Shown one piece after another: positions 33,111 through 44,254 of a stretch of DNA of 64,000 bases. The position numbers were made by a program, and so were the translations under genes. Location of the stretch: the NCBI GenBank assembly GCA_016271365.2, contig CM057459.1, positions 489,441,501-489,505,500 on the forward strand. Reading direction: 5' to 3'. The notes below the pieces were generated by a model, which was given only the letters and a program-made list of their open reading frames with translations, searched no databases and was not told where the DNA came from. Positions within the stretch are counted from its first letter, which is position 1. The number at the start of each line of letters is the position of its first letter. Source of the DNA: Neoceratodus forsteri. Taxonomy: Eukaryota; Chordata; Ceratodontiformes; Ceratodontidae.

Positions 33111-33535
33111 ACCCAACCCTAACATTTACTAATTTCTTATTCTGGAGAAAATTTTTAGAACAAGAAAGCAAGAGAGAGAAAGAATTATATGGTACATAAA
33201 CAGCACAATTGAAGAAAATACAGATAGAAAATAGATTTTTTTTGGGGGGTGGTTGTTTGGTAAAAATGAGAGAGAGAACTGAGACAGAAATAAAGCTGAG
33301 AAAGAATGGAATGAAACAGTAGAAATGAAAGACAGTAAAAGGTTTTACTTTCTTGGTGTTTATTTATTTTGTTGTTTGTTTTGTTTTTGGTGGGGATTAA
33401 ACTAATATAGGCAAGAAAGACTAAGAAGAGACAGAAAGGCATATCTGATAGAGAAAAGGATGTGGTGTAAAAGAGGAAAGAATAAGGAAAGACTGAAAAA
33501 GGAAATATAGAGGCAAACTTGTAATCTTTCAAATC
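33111..33535. other. Unassigned purine-rich DNA
   Basis: GA-rich stretch (for example AAGCAAGAGAGAGAAAGAAT at about 33163). The minus-strand open frames are rich in Phe, Ser and Leu because of composition and are not called as genes. Confidence 0.4.
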
Positions 33536-33539
33536 CTGG

Positions 33540-34440
33540 ATCATGGCACCTCACTGCCAGACGTAGCAGCACCCACAATGCCACAATGGAGTGGCCACAT
33601 TTTCTCAAGGAGAAGCTGCTGGTTCTACAGTACTTCAATTATATTTTATTCTCTTGATCAAGAATGCCAGTGGAGGTCCCTCATCTTCTTCCACAGTTGA
33701 GAAAGCTCTTCTGTAGTATTTGGCAGTGGTGTGGGTGCCAGTGATGGTGCAGGTTCCAATGTTGGTGCAGATGCCAGAGCTTCTGGATCAGTCCCATGCC
33801 CATTGCCATGTCAAGAAAAGTGGCAACAAACTTTGTGCTCCACTGTGTGAGGGTACTCCCACATGGGTGGGACAGATGGTCCACCACCACCACTGCTAGC
33901 TGCCTCTTTCTGTTTCACCTCCTTCTTCACTTGGTGGCAGATCTTTAGAAGTGTCTGCTATCCACTTGTGCAAATGGGTCCTCCCCAACTGATTAATGTA
34001 TTACAAATATCACATGTGACAACATTGTCAACCTAGGGGTCTAGTGTGAAAAACTCCCATACAAGGAATGACTGACTGCTTCGCTCTGGGTGAGCATGGC
34101 ACTGAGGAGCCCAGACATGATAAGTGTGGCTCCTCAGTGGGAAGCTATTGGTGGTGGTGTTATCATAGGTGGGCAAATGAGGTTTGGGCTGCACCTGCAG
34201 AGCTAGTGCAATGAAAGGCTGCTGCAGAGCTGGTTTTGGTGGTTCAGGCTGCTGCTGTGAACTGATGGGAACAAATGCCTGCTGCAGAGCTTGGGCTTGT
34301 GGGTATGGTTGCTGTCTCAGAGCTGGGGGAATGGTGATCTACTGCAGAGCTGGGGCAGATACTGGGATTTACTGCTGCTGAACTCAGGGTGGCATCTGTG
34401 GTGCTGTGAGGGGCCGATGGATAACCCATAGGCACTGGAA
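33540..34440 (-). pseudogene. BED-zinc-finger protein remnant (hAT-like)
   Basis: Read on the minus strand, about 34065-33990 gives FLVWEFFTLDP, a stop, then VDNVVTCDICNTLISWG. This matches the start of a BED zinc finger (W-x-F-F, then C-x2-C), but the following His pair is not found. Downstream in the same frame are KKEVKQKEAASSGGGG, a Pro-rich stretch (APTLEPAPSLAPTPLP) and LSQLWKKMRDLHWHS. Upstream, 34435-34184 is a Ser/Ala/Pro-rich frame. BED fingers are DNA-binding domains of hAT transposases and their domesticated relatives. Stops show it is not an intact gene; a Harbinger-type accessory protein is an alternative for the tail. Confidence 0.4.
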
Positions 34441-34900
34441 GGCACAGGCCTATGGCACCACTCCAATGAGTCTGGACTCGACCACAGACTCCAGTATTAC
34501 AGACAGTGAGAGAAATTAAATAAAAGAGAATTCTGTAACAACTAATTAAATATAAGAATAAAATATAAAAAACAAATTAAATTAACCAGAAAACAAGAAA
34601 TTGAATAAGAATGAGAAAACAATAAACAAAAGCTTGGAGAGTGGTGAAAAATAGAACTTACATTAGCTATTTGTTTTTCATAAAGCTACCAGGTTGCTGG
34701 TCTGCTCCACTGGCTAACTCACAATGCAAAACCAAAAGTAAAGCTGCCTTACTGTATAAAAGAGGTATCTTGTGACTTGCAGAATCTCATCCCTGTGACC
34801 TTGAGACACTTGTTCATGCTGGAGTTCATACTGGAGGTGTAAGGAAGTCAAGAAGACCAAACCCATATAGACTTCCCCCACAATTCAGTGGTGATGACCT
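34441..34900. other. Unassigned
   Basis: AT-rich DNA between the BED-finger remnant and the CR1 3' end; the part nearest 34900 is probably CR1 3' UTR on the minus strand. No motif is visible. Confidence 0.35.
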
Positions 34901-37072
34901 AAGTCACCAGCTTCTATAAGGAACTTAACCAATCTTTTTTGAAAATCCCCACACTATCAGCATCCACCATGTCCTGCTGCAGTCTATTCCACATCCTAAC
35001 TGCCCTACATTTAAAACCATTTCTTTTTAGTTCAGTTTTTACTGTTTCCTCCCTCAGTTGTTTATTATGTACTCTTAGTTGGTATGGCTTTACCACTGAT
35101 TCCAGACCCAATTCCAGTTTAAGATCTTCATCTCCCAGAATTTTATATAGTAACAATAAGTCTCCCCTCACCCTTCTATTCACCAATGGCCACAACCCCA
35201 ATTTCTCCAATCTCTCCTCATACAATTTACCCTGACCTCAAGCAATTATTCTAGTAAAAGATCTCTGGGGCCTCTCCATTACCCTAACATCCTTAATAAG
35301 AAAGGAACAAAAAAACGGTGGAACAATAATCCAGGATGGGCCTAACCATTGTCCTATACAGAGGCAACAAAACCTCCTCACTCCATGATTGAAAACCCCA
35401 TCTCATACAGTTTATCAACCACAAGGCTTTATTTTTTGCTATTTTACTTTGGGCACCACTTTTAAGATCATTTTGTGCATACACTCCTAGATCTTTTTGA
35501 CATTCTCACACCTTTAATTTTAGACCCTGCATATTATAAGTCTGTTGTACATTATGCTTTCCAAAATGCATTATAATACATTTCTCCCTGTTAAAGGTCA
35601 TCCCATTTTTATTTTCCCATTCCATTATATAAATCAAGTCCTGCCCAAATGTTAATCTATCATCAAAAGTATCCACTACTCCCCCCACCTTGACATCATC
35701 AGCAAATTTTATTAGCTTATTTTTACTAAATATCTTCAAATCACTAATAAAAATGCTGAACAGCAATGGTCCAAGCACTGAACCTTGGGGAACACCTCTC
35801 ACCACCTTTAGTTAATCAGACACATGGCCATGCAATCTCACTTTCCGAACTCTATTTGTTAGCCACTGTTCAACCCATCTTACTATGGATAAATCTAACC
35901 CTATCCCAATAAGCTTTTCAATAATTTTACAATGTGGAACGGTGTCAAAAGCTCTACTAAAGTCAAGCATTACCATATCTATGTTCCTTCCTTCATCAAT
36001 AAGCTCACTAATAAATTCATAAAAAGCCACCAAATTTGTTTCACATGATCTATTTACCACAAATCTATGTTGACTTCTATCCATTAAATTTTAACCTCTC
36101 ATATAATCAGTAATAGTTTCACTCAGCATACCTTCAATAATCTTCCCTATGACAGAGGTCAGGCTCATCGGTCTATAATTTGCTGCCTCACTCCTTTTAC
36201 CCTTCTTATGAATAGGCACCAAGTATGCCAATTTCCACATCTCTGGCACCACCCCTCTGCCAGTGATTTTTGTCACAATCTAGTTATAACTAGCATTAAT
36301 ATATCCTCCAACTCCTTTAAAAAGTAGGGATGTATCCTGTCAGGTTCTGTTGCCTTTTCAACCTTTAATCTTCTTATCCTACCTCTAACTTTTTCTTTAG
36401 TTATTATTTTTTGGGGATCCAATATACTTTTTCCCAAATACCCCATCTCTGCAACTCCATCATGTTTTTTATACAATGCTCAAAAGCATGTACTAAATTC
36501 ATCCAACATCTCCTTAGGTTTTGAAGTCATAACCCCCTCGATATTTAATGGACTGGCCATACTATTTCCTGTCCTTTTACTATTTATATATGCAAAAAAG
36601 CTTTTGCTATTATCCTTAGCCATTGCCAATCTAAATTCAAAATTTTTCTTTGCATTTTTTATTTCCTTCTTCAATTGTTTCAATATAGTCTTATACCCAG
36701 TTTGAGATACTGACAGACTTTGTTTCTTCATTGTTTGGAACAACACTTTCTTTTTCTTGCACAATCTAATTATAGTTTTTGTAAGCCACGGTGTTGTTTT
36801 GCCTTTATGATTATATACACTCCTCTTAGATATGTACTTCCTTATTAACTCATTTATTTTGCCTGAGAATAACTCCCAAGACTCTGTCATGCTGAGATCC
36901 TTCATTCTAGCTTCCCAATCAATACTACTCAATTTCTCTCTTATAGCTGCATAATCTCCCCTATTGTATAAGAACTGCTCAGTTTTCCCCTTCACTATAT
37001 TGGCTTTCCAAAGCATTTTAAACAGTATTGAACTGTGGTTCACCAGTAGCCTCATTCTGACCAAACTTTGCC
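34901..37072 (-). mobile_element. CR1-group LINE, long copy, linker + RT + C-terminus
   Basis: This is the best-preserved LINE reading frame in the window. From 37064 downward: an ORF2 linker of 194 residues (TPWLTKTIIRLCKKKK, then SFFAYINSKRTGN), KATEPDRIHPYFLKELEDIL, MWKLAYLVPIHKKGKRSEAA then NYRPMSLTSVIGKIIE, DRSQHRFVVNRSCETNL, MLDFSRAFDTVPH (catalytic Asp), VRGVPQGSVLGPLLFSIFIS and KFADDVKVGG with both catalytic Asp intact, then LPLYRTMVRPILDYCS and YEERLEKLGLWPL. Only a few frameshifts (near 36275 and 35250) and stops interrupt it. The endonuclease domain is missing through 5' truncation. It differs in sequence from the other CR1 copies here and is a separate subfamily. Confidence 0.85.
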
Positions 37073-37075
37073 TAA

Positions 37076-37612
37076 ATGTAGTAGTAGTAGTAGTCGTCTT
37101 TATTTATGTATGGCACCCTTCCCTGGAGGCACAGGGTGCCATTACAAAAATAAAATGCATAAAATACATTAATATGGAATGCTCCCAACTCTATTGATTA
37201 CAGTTAAACATACATAAATAAATATTTCTAGTTGATATACTCATTTAATTCCCAAATGCTTGAATAAACAGAAATGTTTTCAGACCCTGTTTTTAAGGCC
37301 TCCACTGAGGGGGCTCACTCAAAGTTCCAGGCAAACAATTCCATAGGACTGGGGCTGCCACCTCAAATGCCTGGTCCCCAAATGATTTTAATATTGCTCT
37401 CAAGACTACTAGGAGGCCTTCCTAGGTGGAATGGAGATGGCAACTAGGAATGTGAGGATACAGGACCTTTGACAGGTGACCCGGGTGCAGCCCATGCAGG
37501 GCCTCATGGGTAAAAAAAACACTTTAAAGGAGATATGCCACCTCACCCACAGCCAATGCAGTTCACGCAGTACTGGTGACACATGATTTGAGCTGTGTGG
37601 AATATATAATTC
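37076..37612 (-). mobile_element. L2-type LINE 3' end with (CTA)n tail
   Basis: Minus-strand residues NHVSPVLRELHWLWVRWHI and, left of it, APVLWNCLPG belong to the L2 ORF2 C-terminus. The 3' end at 37079-37094 is a run of TAG/CTA triplets. It lies back-to-back with the 5' end of the CR1 copy on its left. Confidence 0.75.
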
Positions 37613-37737
37613 CACCCATGGAATGCCCGTTGAATAATCATTCTGATTCAGTGGACATTTGTGGAATGTTCATTAAAATTCTGTGGAATGTTGTAAAATT
37701 TTAAATTTCAGTTACTTTGCTATAATTTTAACATAAT
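37613..37737. repeat. AT-rich satellite-like family, piece left of the 1.7 kb element
   Basis: AATTTCAGTTACTTTGCTAT and the following TTTTAACATAAT match the unit at about 39928-39965 (AATTTCAGTTATTTCCCTAT, TTTTAAAACAACATAT). The piece is separated from locus 2 by the 37738-39474 element. Confidence 0.55.
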
Positions 37738-39474
37738 GGGCCAGATATTCAAAACTTTGCCCCAGGCAAAAAACGTTTGCGCAGGTTTAGTGCGGGATTA
37801 GTACGGGTCTGCTATATTCAAAAGGCCAAATAGCACGGGCAAACTGCATTAGCACCGGGCAAAATCATTATGTATGCAAGGGGCAAACTGACATGAATAC
37901 AGGTGTAATGCTATATTCAGAGACTAGCACCATGCAAAGTGGTTTTGCATGACTTAGCGCAACACTTAGCGGGGTGCACATTGCCGCCCAGAAAAAGTGT
38001 GTCTTAACCCTGGGCAATCAGCTTTGCATGACACGATGGCTTTATGCAGTGTTTGTGCAGGTTTTGTGTGACCCTAACAAATAAATATGACACATAGACA
38101 AAGCCAAACATAGAGGAAGCATACTGCTAACTGATGGCATCACAATGCTGCCATAATCTGCCACCAGTCCCAGCCATGCCAGGCAGTAGATGGTGACCCT
38201 GCCGCTAGTTGACAGCATGACAGTGTGACCATACAGCACACACCTGCGGACCACACTTCTGTGGACACCAACAGATGCCAGCACACACATGCAGCACTGT
38301 GGGCATGGAGGATGTTGAGGGGAGAGTGTATGGGTGGCCAGGCTGTGCCACAGACAAGGTGTGACCACAAGGCTTGGACACATCATGCAGTGCACATGGG
38401 CCAGTATTGGGAATACCCCAACACCAGTGTGCCTTTCGGATTATATATGCCCCCCCTGGCCACATACCGCACAGCTGTACAACTACCACAGCACACAAAG
38501 CCAGACATGTACATGTCACTGTGAGCATCCCATGCCAGAGGTGCAGCATCTGTGGGTTACACAACAGTGTAACAGTAATGTCCACTGTCAGTAAACACCT
38601 GCAGGTTGGGCCTCTCACTGTGTATAGTGCAGTCATCATCACCATCCTACACACCATAGGCATTGATGTGTCGACACACTACTGGCCCCCTTGCTAATGT
38701 AGTGTCTGCTGTGCACTGTAGCATGACCTACAGTGTGACAGTTGCATGCAGCACCACCACCATCTATCCCTATGCTGTGTTGTCCCAGTACAGCTGCAGG
38801 CAGCAGCGCATGTGGAAGTTGTTCAAAACTGTATACTATTCCCCAAGCTGTTTGCGCAGTGCTAACACATTTGCGCAGGTTTAACACAGGGCTAAACAGT
38901 TAGCCCGGTGCAAACTGCATGCAGATCAGGGCATAATGAGATGCTAATCTGGATGTTTGCCCACAGACTACCTAAGTAGGCTCATTTGCATGTCACTTTT
39001 GAATATGGCAATGTTTAGTGCCGAGCAAACATGTTTGAACCGGGCTAATGGTTTAGCCCTGCACTAAACCCATGCAAAGGTGTTAGCACTGCGCAAACAA
39101 TTTGGGGAATATTTTACAGTTTTGCATACTGTACTTTCACATACGCTGCTGCCTGCAGCTATACTGGGTCAACGCATTTGCTGGCACACACATTGGCCAC
39201 ATAGTTCAGCTCTACCTACCTTCACATCGCTTTGCACTGTGTTGCTGTTGTGGTTTGCACTTCCTGGTTGCCATATTCAGAGCTGTCTTATTCCAGGGCT
39301 AAGTTTGCCCTGCACTCCCAGCCCAGTTTGCCCGGCCTCATTCCCATGCTATATTCAGAGGCTGTTTTCCCTGGGCTATTCTTTTTTAATATGGCTTGCT
39401 TTGTGCTCTGGGCTAAGTTTGCCCTCCGGGCAGTGCTAATTTAGCCTCGGGGCAAAGTTTTGAATATCTGGCCC
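37738..39474. mobile_element. DNA element with perfect 26 bp terminal inverted repeats
   Basis: The ends 37738-37763 and 39449-39474 are exact complements and begin GGGCCAGATATTCAAAACTT. A second inverted repeat sits inside: about 38781-38915 pairs with about 39030-39170 (for example TTTGCGCAGTGCTAACAC against GTGTTAGCACTGCGCAAA). Words such as TTTGCGCAGG, GGGCAAACTG and CTATATTCA recur throughout. The several open frames between 38042 and 38887 have no transposase motif. It lies inside the AT-rich satellite, whose sequence continues on both sides. The ends resemble those of the 29.3 kb and 43.6 kb elements. Confidence 0.75.
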
Positions 39475-41720
39475 TATGTGTCTAAATAACACCATGTTTG
39501 GAATGTAAACAGTACCCAAAAGCCTACAAAGGTGTACCAAATTTCAGAGTCATAGGTTGAAAGGGGGCAGAAATATGCATGGGCAAACACTTATTCAAAA
39601 TTTAATTATCAGTTATTTTGAGATAATTTTAAAATTTCTTATCCAAGTTTCTCCACAATGTCAGGATTTAGAGAGACATCTAGCATGGGTATATGCGCCA
39701 TGTTTTAAGTCTCAAGCTTCAATGAAAGCTGAGTTATAGGTAGACAAAACATTTTGCCAAAATTTAGATTTCTGTAATTTTAGTAAAATTTTGACAGTAT
39801 TCATTGAAATGTTATAAAATCTGACAGGTATATGGGTTATCAATACATCTGTATATGTTCATAGTTTCAGATTTCTAGCTTCAAATGGGACTGAGTTATA
39901 GCCTGCCAAACATGTTGCCAAAATTTGAATTTCAGTTATTTCCCTATGATTTTAAAACAACATATCCAAATTTAACCAGAGTTGAAACATTTAAACTACT
40001 ATACCACATGGTCATTTCTGAAAAATTCCATATTTGCAGCTTCAAATGGGACTACATTAAAAGTAGATAAACTTTCACAACATTTAAAAACTAAATTTTG
40101 CAAGAATGTAAACTACACATTTATAAACCCCTGAAACTTTAAAACTAGAGAATGCAATACCATTACATTTGGCAGGCTCTTAGACCTCACAAGGACACTG
40201 TGTGTGTCAATTTTATTAAGTGCTTGCTGCCAGAAATTGCAAAATAACATCTGCACTTAAAGTTAAATCCCATGCATGTTTGTGAAAATTGTAGAATTTC
40301 ATGAAAAATTCCATAACACTGGAATTTGCTAATTTCAATCAGCATTATCTGGGGGATTCTAATTAAAGAATAGGAGTATGAGAGGCAGGTATTGTAGGAG
40401 GTCACCAGTTTCAGGTTTCTAGATGCACAGTTTCACTTGAACTGGGTAGCACAACAGTGGTAGCCCCCAGGTTGGAGCAAGGAAGCACAGATTGTCAACA
40501 ATTCAAACCTGAATGCAGGATATTTAAGGATCACATCCAGTAAATGTATGATCCAGGGAGCCTGAAGTACAGTACATGCAAGTCTGGGACTTAGAGTTAC
40601 TCAAAAAGATGTAGTGTGGGAAGACAATGTTCGAGGCAGCAAGAAGGAAGAATTCTGGCTATTACAACAGGATAGGTTGATAGGAAAAGGAGTAGGTGAC
40701 TCTCATTTTAAGGGAGTTTGTCACTGTAAAGAACAAAGAGGATATCAGTGGGATCAGTAGCTCTACTGAGTCAATCTGGCTATACCAAAAAAAGGCGGGT
40801 AGTCACCCAGAGAGGAACAGCAGGACTGAAAAAAGCTCAACTCAGCTTATCAAATGAAGTAATGATACATGCATTGTTAATGTTACATTCCACAAAAAGA
40901 ATTCTGGATGCTTCATCTATATGCTACCATAAATATGTGAGAAAATGTTACCAATAATTTGTTTTGTTTCTACTGCAAATTTAAAACTGCTAAACCAATT
41001 TACCCAGTTGTGTTAGACAATAGGATACAGTGACTATGGGTATGCATGTCAAAATGTTAAGTCTATGCCTGCAAAAGCAGAGAAGTTAGAAACATCCACA
41101 TTTTTGAGAGCTTTCACAAAATTTTGCAAATATTTACATAGCAAAGTTTTAAACCCCTGTAACTTAAAAATCTCTAATTCAATTCTCTCCATATTTAGAT
41201 CACTCTGTAAGCAGTACAAAAAGGTTATTCATGCTAATTTACACATGTCTAGCTCCAAAGTTGCCTGAGTTATATGCAGATGAATTTGTTTCACAAAATT
41301 TCCAACAAAAAATAAAATGATAGAATTTGAGCACATATAATTCTGAGGTGATGCATCACACTGTCATGAAATCTGTAACATTGTTAGAATGCCTATCATC
41401 AAAGAATTATGCCAAATTTAAGATCTCTGTCAAAATGGATGGCTGAGGTATATGCAGATAAAAATGTTTATGAAATTTCGCATAAAAAATAAAATAACAG
41501 ACTTTGAGCACCTATAACTTTGAAACTATCTGTCAAATTTCATGATATTTGGTACGTTATTAGATCTCCACACACAAAGTGCACCTCCTGAATTTCTGAG
41601 CTCTAGCTCACAAGATGTCCAAGTTATGACCAAATTACTAAATTAAAACAGTTCCATAAAATTCTGATGGCATTCTGCAAAATTTCACTCAGTGTCATGA
41701 GATTTCATTGAAACTCCATG
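39475..41720. repeat. AT-rich satellite-like family, locus 2
   Basis: Degenerate tandem units of about 150-190 bp. AGCTTCAA..GAGTTATAG followed by TTGCCAAAATTT occurs at about 39714 and 39886, with a third partial unit near 40040. GAGTTATATGCAGATGAATT (41268) recurs as GAGGTATATGCAGATAAAAA (41448). Conserved words are CCTATAACTTTGAAAC and AAATTTCATGATATTTGG. Between about 40380 and 40760 the pattern fades. No coding sequence is supported. Confidence 0.6.
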
Positions 41721-41764
41721 AATTCAGAATTTGCCCATTCCACACAGGTCTACACATGACTGGA

Positions 41765-42545
41765 CCTTGAGAAGCCTGTCAATAGCTGGACCATAGTGTT
41801 CTGCAGTGGCTGCAGCCATCATAGTGCCCCTTCTTTGACCTTAAGGTATAGAGCATTGCAGTAGTCAATCCTTGAGGTCACAAATGCGTGTACTAGCATC
41901 ACCAGGTCATGAGGCAGGACAAGGGAGTTAATACAGCTGATATTACATAAATGGTAAAAGCCACTTGGGACAATTTCCACCACCTGATTCTTCAGTGTTA
42001 ACTTATTGTCCAGAATGACTCTAAGATTTTTCACCTTGATGGAGACTAGTAACTGAGAGAGGCCAAATCAGAGACCAGTCTCTTCCTCAGAAGCCTCCAC
42101 TCCTACACTTTGACCCAGTTCCAACACTAGTACCTCAGTTTTCTCAGGGTTCAGTCTCAACCAGCTTGATTACATCCAGGAATGGATCTTGTACAAGAAC
42201 TTATTAAGCACATTGACTGCAGCCTGTGTCCCAGGTGAAAAGGATAGGTAGAGCTGAGTATCATCAGCATAACAATGAAACCAAAGCCCATATCTTCTAA
42301 TGAACTCACTCAGGGGAAGCTGTATACTGAGAAAAACATAGCTGACAAGACTGAACCCTGAGGTACTGTACAGGACAGAGCAACTGGGTGCAAGGTGTAT
42401 TCCACCATCACAACCCTCTGGGTCCCCTCCTTAAGATAGGACTCAAACCAGCTGATAACCTTGCCAGTGCATCCTACATTTCCCCTGAGTTAGTCCAGCA
42501 ACAACCCATGAAGGATTAGGAAGAGTGGGCAGTTCTCATTTTCCT
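41765..42545 (-). mobile_element. L2-type LINE fragment (RT palm to thumb)
   Basis: Minus-strand translation gives HCYADDTQLYLSFSPGTQ at about 42280 (catalytic YADD intact), LRLNPEKTEVLVLELGQ, VKNLRVILDNKLTLKNQ and LVHAFVTSRIDYCNALYL. Stops and frameshifts occur. It is truncated at both ends. Confidence 0.8.
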
Positions 42546-42559
42546 CAATGTCTCATCAA

Positions 42560-43586
42560 CATCTAATACTGTGGACCAATGGGTTTGCAGTGCATACTGT
42601 AATAGTCATTCACAAATATGCAAATGACATCACTGATTCACATTGTGAATGACTATCTGGCATATGCACTGCAACTCGACAGTCCACTCAGACCAATGGG
42701 ATTGCAGCCCGTACTGTACACTGCCATTTGGTGGGCAGCCGCAGAGGCATGCGGGTGGGTATGCTGCTGCCCACCAATGGCCGGGGGGAGCTAGGTGGGA
42801 AGGGGGTCCTGTGTGGGTGGGGGGTGCCACTGGACCACCAGGGTCATGTCTTTCTCTTACGATCGGCGATCAGGGTTGCGGGAGGGATGGGGGATGACTG
42901 GACTATGAGGAATTTTCAAATATGTTATTTTTATGGGGATTGGACCATTGAGAGGAGATGGGGGACCACTAGACTACCAGGGAATTACAAATATGTCATT
43001 TATATGAGGATTGGAGCATCAGGAGGGGTAGGGGGTACCACTGGACTACCAGGAATATATAAATATTTTATTTACAGTGATCAGGGCTACGGTGAGGGAG
43101 GGGGTACCTCTAGACTGCCAGAACTATTTAAATATTTTATTTATGGTGATTGGGGCTACAGAGAGGGAGAGGGGACCACTAGACCACCTGGGACATTATG
43201 GGTGCTTTTGCACTGTGTACTAGGGGGTGGGTGGCCACCCACGACTGGCAGTTGCTGTGCTGTGCCTTGGTGTACAGCAGCTCACCTGTTGGTGGCCATC
43301 ATTTGAGCCTTTTTTTTTCAGGCTTAACTTTGCGCATCGGTATGTGGTGCATCTCAGGGTTGTGCCACCATATGCACTGCACATCCAGGGCTGAATATTG
43401 GGTTGTGCCATATATGTATGGGCATGCCCCATAATGTATGCGCCGCAGACATTATCTTTACTCCCAGTGCATCGTGAATTGTGCTGCGCAATTCCCTCTT
43501 TTGAATACTGCCCCATGGGTGCATTTCTGTGGTTGTGCTGGCACAACTCAGTTGCGCCAGGCGCAACCCCTTTGAATATCTAGGCC
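42560..43586. mobile_element. Palindromic non-autonomous DNA element, left part lost
   Basis: The right end CTTTGAATATCTAGGCC (43570-43586) and the preceding 270 bp match the right end of the 29.3 kb element (for example GGGCTGAATATTGGGTTGTG against GGCTGAATATCGGGCTGTG). An imperfect palindrome, ATAGTCATTCACAA to TTGTGAATGACTAT at about 42602-42655, lies where the centre of the full-length relative would be. Between 42826 and 43195 six units of 65-74 bp carry CCACTAGACTACCAGGGAAT-like sequence. The left half appears deleted. Confidence 0.65.
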
Positions 43587-44254
43587 ATTGTCTATAGAAT
43601 TGGTGGTAGGTACCCATTGTACTAACAGAAGATTGTTTAAGTTGTACATATGTAATACTTGCACTCGTTATTTTAACAGAATATATATGTATGTTATGTG
43701 TTGTTACTTAAGTTTAACATAAAAATGTTAAATATATCATTTATCTGAGACAGCTTTGAAACCATAACCACATTGCTTATGCAGAATGCGCGGAGTTAGG
43801 GTCTATTTTACCCTAATCCTGCATTCCCTGTTCCTTTGTGATTTGCCTTGTGGTATAACATTATTTTAATATAGTTTTTCTAAAGAAATGTCTATTATTC
43901 CTTTTGCTGGTTCTATGTCATAACGGCGAAAGGCGATTGCCATTATGGCGAAGTCACATTGCCGAAAATCAATTTTGGCGGTGTGACTCCCTGGCACACA
44001 GCAAAATGGTCACTGGGGACTTACAATTATAACATTTTATATGGGACTCTGCACCCCCAAACTCCCCAACAGAGGGGACTTCACCTCCCTCACCCCCCAC
44101 TTAAGGATTCTCAAATCCAGGGGGGTGCATGTCTGAAGGGGTGCAAAATGTTAAAAAAAAATTTTGGCCGGGCACAACAAAAGCATCTCTGTGCCCAGAC
44201 CAGAGCCCAGCACCCTGTCCATCCAAGCCATGAACCCACCCATCATGCCATGGG
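43587..44254. other. Unassigned, with CpG-rich hairpins at 43915-44000
   Basis: CATAACGGCGAAAGGCGATT is followed by GCCATTATGGCGAAG. AGTCACATTGCCGAAA then pairs with TTTTGGCGGTGTGACT. This GGCGA-rich cluster stands out from AT-rich surroundings and may be the end of a DNA transposon. The rest, including the 44.0-44.25 kb open frame, has no motif. Confidence 0.4.

Noticed and set aside
38042..38887. Cluster of 76-152 residue open frames on both strands
   Set aside because: They lie inside a non-autonomous element; no transposase motif, and overlapping frames on both strands are equally open.
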